Shown in pieces: positions 55,541 through 64,000 of a DNA stretch of 64,000 bases. The position numbers were made by a program, and so were the translations under genes. The notes below the pieces were generated by a model, which saw only the letters and a list, made by a program, of their open reading frames with translations, had not been told where the DNA came from and did no database searches. Numbering within the stretch: the first letter of the stretch is position 1; the number at the start of each line of letters is the position of its first letter. Location of the stretch: contig OZ038382.1 in the NCBI GenBank assembly GCA_964036045.1, positions 82,993,918-83,057,917 on the forward strand, written 5' to 3'. The DNA is from Eutreptiella sp. 'Long Island Sound 2002'. Its lineage: Eukaryota; Euglenozoa; Euglenophyceae; Eutreptiales; Eutreptiaceae.

Positions 55541-58500
55541 GGAATTCTAAGAACGCGACTCTTCTTTTCTTTGGCCGATGATGGTCGTTTTGGTGAATTA
55601 GGACCGTTTTAAGCGGTTTTTCGGGCAGTATCGGGCTGAATTTGGTTTTGGCTCTTGCTTGGAAGTTACACATTGTTGTAGCCCCTTAAAATGACCGGCT
55701 CGGGCCAAAACGTCAGAAAAGCAACCTCATTGGCCACATCTGGTGCGGTTTCGATGATTTACGGTCAATTTTACGCGTTTTTTGGCAGTTTTCTGCCATT
55801 CTTTTCGCCACATTCGGCATGTATACTTGCTGCCCATCTGGCAAGCCTTTTCCGCCAATAGGGCAACCATGTTGTGCAAAAGGCAGGAGGCAGCTCCCGC
55901 TAGGCTACGTTTTTGTGGGGCTTGGCCCACAAAAACGGAGCCTAGCGGCCGGCGCTGGCGCCGGTGCTCCCGTGTTTTGATTGTTTTCTCTTTCTCCGCC
56001 TTTGAATGGTCTTTTTGCCTTTGTGCTCCTTGTCCTCCCCGTTCTCATCTGAGCACCCTTGCGACCCCACCTCGTGCAATTCCCCCCCGCTTGTTCAAAT
56101 CCCCCCCGCAGGGGGGTTGGCTTCTGTGGGGGTCGGGGTGTTGGGGGCCCCTGATCCCGCGCCAGAAGCAGTGACCAACTACTACGTTACGCCATCCCCC
56201 CCCCCCTGGAAGACAGCCCTTCTCAAAACATTGCAATGCAGCCCCTTAAGATGATTGCAATCGAATTCTAAGAATGCGACTTTTCTCTTATTTGGTCGAT
56301 GATGGTCGTTTTGGTGAATTAGGACCGTTTTAAGCAGTTTTTCGGGCAGTCTCCGAAAATTTCGGGCTGAATTCCGTATTGGCTCTTGCTTGCGAAGTTA
56401 CATCATGTTGTAGCCCCTTAATATGACTGGCTTGGGCCAAAACGTCAGAAAAACAACCTCATTGGCCATATCTGTTGCCGTTTTCATGATTTACGGTCAA
56501 TTTTGTGCGTTTTTTTGGCAGTTTTTTGCCCTTCTTTCCCCCTTATTTGGCATGTATACTTGATGCCCATCTTGCAAGCCTTTACTGCCCATGGGGCAAC
56601 CATATTGGGCAAGAGGCAGGAGGCAGCACCCGCTAGGCTCCGTTTTTGTGGGGCTTGGCCCACAAAAACGGAGCCTAGCGGCCGGCGCTGGCGCCGTTGA
56701 TCCCGTTTTTTCATGGTTTTCTCCTTCTCCGCCTTTGAATGGTCTTTTTGCCTTTGTGTTCCTTGTCCTCCCCGTTCTCATCTGAACACCCGTGCGACCC
56801 CACCTCGTGCAATTTTCCCCCGCTTGTTCAAATCCCCCCCGCAGGGGGCTGGCTTCTGTGGGGGTCGGGTTGTTGGGGGCCCCTGACCCCGCGCCAGAAG
56901 CAGTGACCAACTACTACGTTACGCGACCCCCCCCCCCGGAAGACAGCCCTTCTCAAAACACTGCTATGCAGCCCCTTAAAATGATCGCAATCGAATTCTA
57001 AGGAAGCGATCCTTCTTCTCTTTGGCCGATTATGGTCGTTTTGGTGAATTAGGACCGTTTTAAGCAGTTTTTCGGGCAGTCTCCGAAAATTTGGGGCTGA
57101 ATTCCGTATTGACTCTTGTATGCGAAGTTACATCATGTTGTAGCCCCTTAAAATGACTGGCTCGGGCCAAAACGTCAGAAAAGCAACCTCATTGGCCAAA
57201 TATGGTGCCGTTTCGATGATTTACGGTCAATTTTGTGCGTTTTTTGGCAGTTTTCTGCCATTTTTTTCGCCATATTTGGCATGTATACTTGCTGCCCATC
57301 TGGCAAGCCTTTTCTGCCAATAGGGCAACCATATTGTGCAGAAGGCAGGAGGCAGCACCCGCTAGGCTACGTTTTTGTGGGGCTTGGCCAACAAAAACGG
57401 AGCCTAGCGGCCGGCGCTGGCGCCGTTGCTCCCGTGTTTTCATGGTTTTCTCCTTCTCCGCCTTTGAATGGTCTTTTTGCCTTTGTGCTCCTTGGCCTCC
57501 CTGTTCTCATCTGAGCACCCGTGCGACCCCACCTCGTGCAATTTCCCCCCGCTTGTTCAAATCCCCCCCGCAGGGGGCTGGCTTCTGTGGGGGTTGGGGT
57601 GTTGGGGGCCCCTGACCCCGCGCCAGAAGCAGTGACCAAGTACTACGTTACGCGACCCCCCCCCCCCTGGAAGACAGCCCTTCTCAAAATGCCATGCAGC
57701 CCCTTAAAATGATCGCAATCGAATTCTAAGAACGGAACTTTTCTTATTTTTGGCCGACGATGGTCGTTTTGGTGAATTGGGACCGTTTTAAGCAGTTTTT
57801 CGGGCAGTTTCTGGAAATATGGGGCTGAATATGGTATTGGCTCTTGCTTGCGAAGTTACATCATGTTGTAGCCCCTTAAAATGACCAGCTCGGGCCAAAA
57901 AGTCGGAAAAGCAACCTCGATGGCCAAATATGGTGCCGTTTCGATGATTTACGGTCAATTTTGTGCGTTTTTTGGCAGTTTTCTGCCATTTTTTTCGCCA
58001 TATTTGGCATGTATACTTGCTGCCCATCTGGCAAGCCTTTTCTGCCAATAGGGCAACCATATTGTGCAGAAGGCAGGAGGCAGCACCCGCTAGGCTACGT
58101 TTTTGTGGGGCTTGGCCCACAAAAACGGAGCCTAGCGGCCGGCGCTGGCGCCGTTGATCCCTTGTTTTCATGGTTTTCACCTTCTCCGCCTTTGAATGGT
58201 CTTTTTGCCTTTGTGTTCTTGTCCTCCCCGGTCTCATCTGAACACCCGTGCGACGCCACCTCGTGCAACTTTCCCCCACTTGTTCAATTCCCCCCCGCAG
58301 GGGGCTGGCTTCTGTGGGGGTCGGGGTGTTGGGGGCCCCTGACCCCGCGCCAGAAGCAGTGACCAACTACTACGTTACGCGACCCCCCCCCCTGGAAGAC
58401 AGCCCTTCTCAAAACCCTGCAATGCAGCCCCTTAAAATGATCGCAATCGAATTCTAATAATGCGACTTTTCCCCTGTTTGGCCGATGATGTTCGTTTTGG

Positions 58501-58910
58501 TGAATTAGGACCGTTTTAAGCGGTTTTTCGGGCAGTATCTGGTGCTGTTCTGATGATTTAGGGTCAATTTTGGGCATTTTTTGGCAGTTTTTTGCCATTT
58601 TTTCCGCCATATTTTATCATGTATACTTGCTGCCCATCTGGCAAGCCTTTTCCGCCAATGGGGCAACCATATTGGGCAAGAGGCAGGAGGCAGCACCCGC
58701 TAGGCTCCGTTTTTTTGGGGCTTGGCCCACAAAAACGGAGCCTAGCGGCCGGCGCTGGCGCCGTTGATCCCGTGTTTTCATGGTTTTCTCCTGCTCCGCC
58801 TTGAATGGTCTTTTTGCCTTTGTGTTCCTTGTCCTTCCATTCTCATCTGAACACCCGTGCGACCCCACCTCGTGCAACTTTCCCCCACTTGTTCAATCTC
58901 CCCCGCAGGG
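55540..58910. repeat. R1 repeat array (about 729-bp unit, 4.6 copies)
   Basis: Equivalent positions of a conserved hairpin fall at 55897, 56630, 57359, 58087 and 58697, so the period is 728-733 bp with one shortened copy (610 bp). Each unit carries CCGCTAGGCTCCGTTTTTGT, GGGGCTTGGCCCAC and the complementary arm, poly-C runs, and CCCCTTAAAATGA landmarks. Short frames recur in each unit (for example VYLLPIWQAFSANRATIL) but are not conserved in a way that suggests coding. Confidence 0.92.
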
Positions 58911-59590
58911 GCGGTAGTGATTCGGCTTCGGGGGGGAGGGTACCCGCCGAAGCGCAATTCACGACCGACAAGGGTATTAATGGCAGATCGCGCGTTTTTT
59001 TTTCCGCTGTTCTCAAAATGTGTGACATATTCCCCTCAAAATGATCGCAGCGACCTTTCGATTTTGGGGCCAATGGTAGTTGTTTTGGTGAAAGAGCACC
59101 GTTTTAAGCGGTTTTTCAACCAGTGTCCGCCGAATAGGGGCTGAATTTTGTACTGGCTGCCATGTGCGGATTTGACCCATGTTGTTACCCCTTAAAATGA
59201 TTGGCTCGTGCCAAAACGTCGGGATATCAACTTTGTTTGCCAAATTTGGTACCGTTTTGAGGTTTTGCGACGTTCTTGAGCGTTTTTGGGGCAGTTTTGT
59301 AGCAAAATGGGGCAAATTGTTACTAAAAGTGCACATTCAACCCGTTTGAGGGTATCGGTGCCCCTCAATGTAAAGTTTGGAAGAAGGAGCAGTGGCTAGG
59401 CTTGGTTTCTGTGGGGCTTGCCCCACAGAAACGGAGACTAGCAGGCGTGGAGCTGGTTTTCATAGGGTTTTTTTGGCTTACAAACCCATCTATATGGATT
59501 GTACATTGCTGTACAATGGTGGCAGAAGTACAATATGGTATGCATACCCCAAACAGGAGCGGGCCGTAATTCTCCGTGATCAGCTCTTGT
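58911..59590. repeat. R2 repeat unit
   Basis: R2 differs from R1 in its landmarks (GCCCCTCAAAATGATCGCAG, GGGTACCCGCCGAAGCGCAA) and its hairpin, here at 59395-59442 (TTTCTGTGGGG/CCCCACAGAAA). R1 and R2 share order and several words, so they are related families. Confidence 0.85.
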
Positions 59591-60340
59591 TCAATTCCCC
59601 CCCGCAGGGGGCTGGCTTGTGTGGGGGTCGGGGTGTTGGGGGCCCCCGACCCCGCGCCAGAAGCAGTGACCAACTACTACGTTACGCCCCCCCCCCCCCC
59701 TGGAACACAGCCCTTCTCAAACTCCTCTCATGCAGCCCCTTAAAATGATCGCCATCGAATTCTAAGAACGGCGACTTTTCTTCTTTTCGGCCGACGATGG
59801 TCGTTTTGGTGAATTAGGACCGTTTTAAGCAGTTTTTCGGGCAGTCCCCGAAAATTTAGGGCTCAATTCTGTATTGGCTCTTGCTTGCGAAGTTGGATCA
59901 TGTTGTAGCCCCTTAACCTGACCGGCTTGGGCCAAAACTGCCAAAAATTAACCTCATTGGCCAAAATTGTTGCCGTTTTGATGATGTACGGCCAATTTTG
60001 TGCATTTTTTGGCAGTTTTTTGCCATAGTTTTGCCATATTTGGCATGTATACCTGCTGCCCATCCAACAAGGCTTTTTTACCCATGGGGCAACCCTAGTG
60101 GGCAACAAGCATTAGGCAGAATCCGCTAGGCTCCATTTTTGTGGGGCTTGGCCCACAAAAACGGAGCCTAGCGGCCGGCGCTTGCGCCGTTGAACCCGTT
60201 TTTTCATGTTTTTCTTCTTCTCCGCTTCTGCATGGTTCTTTTTGCCTTTGTGTTCTTTGTCCTCCGTTGTCATGCAGACCGTTGCCGTGCGACCCCGCCT
60301 CGTGCAACTTTCCCCAGCTTGTTCACTCTCCCCCGCCGGG
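59591..60340. repeat. R1 repeat unit
   Basis: A single R1 unit with its hairpin at about 60123-60173, between R2 blocks. Confidence 0.85.
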
Positions 60341-62750
60341 GCCGAAGAGATTGGCTGAGGCGGGGAGGGTGCCCGCCGAGGCGCAATGTCCGGACCACTA
60401 GGTTACCAATTGGCAACCAGCGACATTTTTCTTCGCGACCCCGCAAAACGTATCACATATGCCCCTCAAAATGATCGCAGCGAAAATACAACCACACGAC
60501 CGTTCGATTTTTCCGCCGCTGATAGTCGTTTTGGTGAAATAGCACCGTTTTAAGCGTTTTTTCAACCAGTCTCTGCCGAATAGGGGCTGAATTTTGTATT
60601 GGCTGCCCTGTGCAGATTTGACCCACATTGCTACCCCTTAAAATGATCTGCTCGTGCCAAACCGTTGGGAAATCACATTTGTTTGCCGAATTTGGTGCCG
60701 TTTTGTGGTTTTGCAGCAGTTTTGAGCGTTTTTGGGGCAATTTTGTAGTGAAATACGGTCAAATTGTCACTAAAAGCACAAGTTCAACCCGTTTGAGGGT
60801 ATGGGTGCCTCTCGATGCATAGTTTGCAAGAAGGAACAATGGCTAGGCCGAGACTAAACCGAGACTAGCAGGCGTGAAGCTGGTTTTCACATGGTTTTTT
60901 TTGGCTTAAAAACCCTGACGTGAAAGCTGAGGTAACACTTTGCTTACCCTGACCTACTGCACACCTTCAAACCCGTCCTCAGCGCTAATTCTCCGTGATC
61001 AGCTCTTGTTCAATTTCCCCTGCAGGGGCCGTAGTGATTCGGCTTCGGCGGGAAGGGTACCCGCCGAAGCGCAATTCACGACCGACAAGGGTATTGATGG
61101 CAGGTCGCGTACTTTCTTTTTCGCTGTTCTCAAAATGTGTGACATATGCCCCTCAAAATGATCGCAGCGAAAATACAACTACGCGACTTCTCGATTTTTG
61201 GGTCATTGGTAGTCGTTTTGGTGAAATAGCACCGTTTTAAGCGGTTTTTCAACCAGTCTCAACCAGTTTGTAAGCACAAAAAACCCTAGGAAAACCAGCT
61301 TCACGCCTGCCAGTCTCGGTTTCTGTGGGGCAAGCCCCACAGAAACCGAGCCTAGCCACTGCTCATTCTTGCAAACTATGCATCGAGGGGCACCAATACC
61401 CTCAAACGGGTTGAACCTGCGCTTTTAGTAACAATTTGACCCTATTTTGTTACAAAACTGTATCACAAACACTCAAAACTGCTGTAAAACCACAAAATAG
61501 GTGCAGATGTGGCAAACAAAGTTGATTTCCCGACGTTTTGTCACAAGCCGATCATTTTAAGGGGTGACCACATGGGGCAAATCCGCACATGGCAGCTAGT
61601 ACAAAATTCAGCCCCTATTTTCATCTGTATGGATTGTACTTTGCTGCACAATGGTGGCAGAAGTACCGTATGGTGTGCATACCCCAAAGAGGAGCGGGCC
61701 GTAATTTTCCGTGATCCTCCCTTGTTCAATCTCCCCTGCAGAGGCCGTAGTGATTCGGCTTCGGCGGGAAGGGTACCCGCCGAAGCGCAATTCACGACCG
61801 ACAAGGGTGTTGATGGCAGATCGCGCGGTTTTTTTTTCGCTGTTCTCAAAATGTATGACATATGCCCCTCAAAATGATCGCAGCGAAAATACAACTACGC
61901 GACTTTTCGATTTTTGGGCCGCTGGTAGTTGTTTTGGTGAAATAGCACCGTTTTAAGCAGTTTTTCAACCAGTCTCCGCCGAATAGGGGCTGAATTTTGT
62001 ACTGGCTGCCATGTGCCGATTTGTCCTATGTTGTTACCCCTTAAAATGATCAGCTCGTGCCAAAACGTTGGGATATCAACTTTGTTTGCCAAATTTGGTA
62101 CCGTTTTGTGGTTTTGCGACAGTTTTGAGCGTTTTTGGGGCAGTTTTGTAGCAAAATGGGGCAAATTGTTACTAAAAGCACAGGTTCAACCCGTTTGAGG
62201 GTATTGGTGCCCCTCGATGCATAGTTTGCAAGAAGGAGCAGTGACTAGGCTCGGTTTCTGTGGGGCTTGCCCCACAGAAACCGAGACTAGCAGGCATGAG
62301 GCTGGTTTTCCTAGGGTTTTTTGTGCTTACAAACCCATCTGTATGGATTGTACGTTGCTGCACAATGGTGGCAGAAGTACCGTATGGTGTGCATACCCCA
62401 AAGAGGAGCGGGCCGTAATTCTCCGTGATCCGCTCTTGTTCAATCTCCCCTGCAGGGGCCGTAGTGATTCGGCTTCGGCGGGAAGGGTACCCGCCGAAGC
62501 GCAATTCACAACCGACAAGGGTGTTGATGGCAGATCACGCGTTTTTTTTTCCGCTGTTCTCAAAATGTATGACATATGCCCCTCAAAATGATCGCAGCGA
62601 AAATACAACCACGTGAAGTTTCGATTTTTGGGCCGCTGGTCGTCGTTTGGTGAAATAGCACTGTTTTAAGCGGTTTTTTAACCAGTCTCCGCCGAATAGG
62701 GGCTGAATTTTGTACTGGCTGCCATGTGTGGATTTGACCAATGTTTGAAT
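60341..62750. repeat. R2 repeat array, including an inverted segment
   Basis: The landmark AAAATGATCGCAGCGA recurs at about 60469, 61156, 61873 and 62588, a period of 687-717 bp. The segment 61260-61620 is inverted relative to its neighbours. Hairpins at 61315-61350 and 62250-62285 are perfect 36-nt palindromes apart from a 4-nt loop. The copy near 60841 has lost its hairpin. Confidence 0.88.
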
Positions 62751-64000
62751 GTTGACCCGCTAGGCTCTGTTTTTGTGGGGCTTGGCCCACAAAAACGGAT
62801 CCCGTGTTTTCATGGTTTTCTCCTTCTCCGCCTTTGAATGGTCTTTTTGCCTTTGTGTTCCTTGTCCTCCCCGTTCTCATCTGAACACCCGTGCGACCCC
62901 ACCTCGTGCAATTTTCCCCCGCTTGTTCAAATCCCCCCCGCAGGGGGCTGGCTTCTGTGGGGGTCGGGGTGTTGGGGGCCCCTGACCCCGCGCCAGAAGC
63001 AGTGACCAACTACTACGTTACGCGCCCCCCCCCCCCGGAAGGCAGCCCTTCTCAAAACACTGCCATGCAGCCCCTTAAAATGATCGCAATCGAATTCTAA
63101 GAAAGCGATCCTTCTTCTCTTTGGCCGATTATGGTCGTTTTGGTGAATTAGGACCGTTTTAAGCAGTTTTTCGGGCAGTCTCCGAAAATTTGGGGCTGAA
63201 TTCCGTATTGACTCTTGTATGCGAAGTTACATCATGTTGTAGCCCCTTAAAATGACTGGCTCGGGCCAAAACGTCAGAAAAGCAACCTCATTGGCCAAAT
63301 CTGGTGCCGTTTCGATGATTTACGGTCAATTTTGTGCGTTTTTTGGCAGTTTTCTGCCATTTTTTTCGCCATATTTGGCATGTATACTTGCTGCCCATCT
63401 GGCAAGCCTTTTCTGCCAATAGGGCAACCATATTGTGCAGAAGGCAGGAGGCAGCACCCGCTAGGCTACGTTTTTGTGGGGCTTGGCCAACAAAAACGGA
63501 GCCTAGCGGCCGGCGCTGGCGCCGTTGCTCCCGTGTTTTCATGGTTTTCTCCTTCTCCGCCTTTGAATGGTCTTTTTGCCTTTGTGCTCCTTGTCCTCCC
63601 CGTTCTCATCTGAGCACCCGTGCGACCCCACCTCGTGCAATTTCCCCCCGCTTGTTCAAATCCCCCCCGCAGGGGGCTGGCTTCTGTGGGGGTTGGGGTG
63701 TTGGGGGCCCCTGACCCCGCGCCAGAAGCAGTGACCAACTACTACGTTACGCGACCCCCCCCCCCTGGAAGACAGCCCTTCTCAAAATGCCATGCAGCCC
63801 CTTAAAATGATCGCAATCGAATTCTAAGAACGCAACTTTTCTTATTTTTGGCCGATGATGGTCGTTTTGGTGAATTAGGACCGTTTTAAGCAGTTTTTCG
63901 GGCAGTTTCTGGAAATATGGGGCTGAATTCCGTATTGGCTCTTGCTTGCGAAGTTACATCATGTTGTAGCCCCTTAAAAAGACCAGCTCGGGCCAAAAAG
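62751..64000. repeat. R1 repeat array continuing past the window end
   Basis: Two R1 units with hairpins at 62757 (shortened) and 63458. The sequence is nearly identical to 56,650-57,900 at an offset of about 6,100 bp, which points to a recent segmental duplication or homogenisation. Confidence 0.9.

Noticed and set aside
55727-63805. Recurrent 60-130-codon frames in R1/R2 units
   Set aside because: They appear on both strands, cross the hairpins and shift with poly-C length, so they are not genes.

Overview
The window reads as nuclear DNA of a large, repeat-rich eukaryotic genome. It has spliced coding exons with GT-AG borders, Ty3/gypsy LTR retrotransposons with chromodomains, a primer-binding site close to the plant-type initiator-Met form, long TA, CA and CT microsatellites, many poly-C/poly-G runs and one 200-N assembly gap. 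A large-genome member of the green lineage (for example a streptophyte alga) would fit, but I cannot fix the species from the sequence.

Layout. 1-4.2 kb: duplicated 1.39-kb repeat, a 162-bp tandem repeat, and microsatellites flanked by a recurring GAGAGGGGTGTA motif. 4.2-9.7 kb: mostly anonymous DNA with decayed minus-strand coding stretches, a tandem duplication carrying (TA)n, and a cluster of GCGC palindromes. 10.0-11.1 kb: a minisatellite between two GGTACGGGG arrays. 11.8-16.1 kb: minus-strand exons of a host gene for an Armadillo-type repeat protein. 17.7-18.7 kb: a minus-strand gene for a nuclear-looking protein that joins CxxC zinc motifs (Stc1-like) to a C-terminal J domain. 18.7-28.2 kb: an array of elements with 12-bp inverted termini (CACCTCGCAGAG) and internal 194-bp repeats; the array reverses orientation around a 118-bp spacer at 25.46-25.57 kb. 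30.6-34.5 kb: an inverted repeat with a 17-nt loop, one arm carrying a later 326-bp foldback insertion.

37.3-55.4 kb: two nested chromodomain Ty3/gypsy elements. Element B (minus strand) is split inside its integrase by element A (plus strand, 38128-48404). Element A has two 481-bp LTRs that differ at 10 positions and a GGTAC target-site duplication. Both carry Gag, protease, RT, RNase H, integrase and chromodomain. Both also carry an extra domain between protease and RT. In A it looks like a phage/DIRS-type Dam N6-adenine methyltransferase domain with an NPPF motif; in B the domain is degenerate. Gag of A starts inside the 5' LTR and holds an RRM-like segment. In both elements a single in-frame UAG separates Gag from protease.

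55.5-64 kb: tandem composite arrays of two related repeat families (R1 about 729 bp, R2 about 716 bp), each unit with a 36-51-nt hairpin. The array cuts off the 5' end of element B.

The two most convincing host genes are the Armadillo-type gene and the J-domain gene. Nearly everything else is mobile or satellite-like DNA. The best candidates for something undescribed are the methyltransferase-like domain in the Ty3 elements, the zinc/J-domain protein, and the TIR element array.
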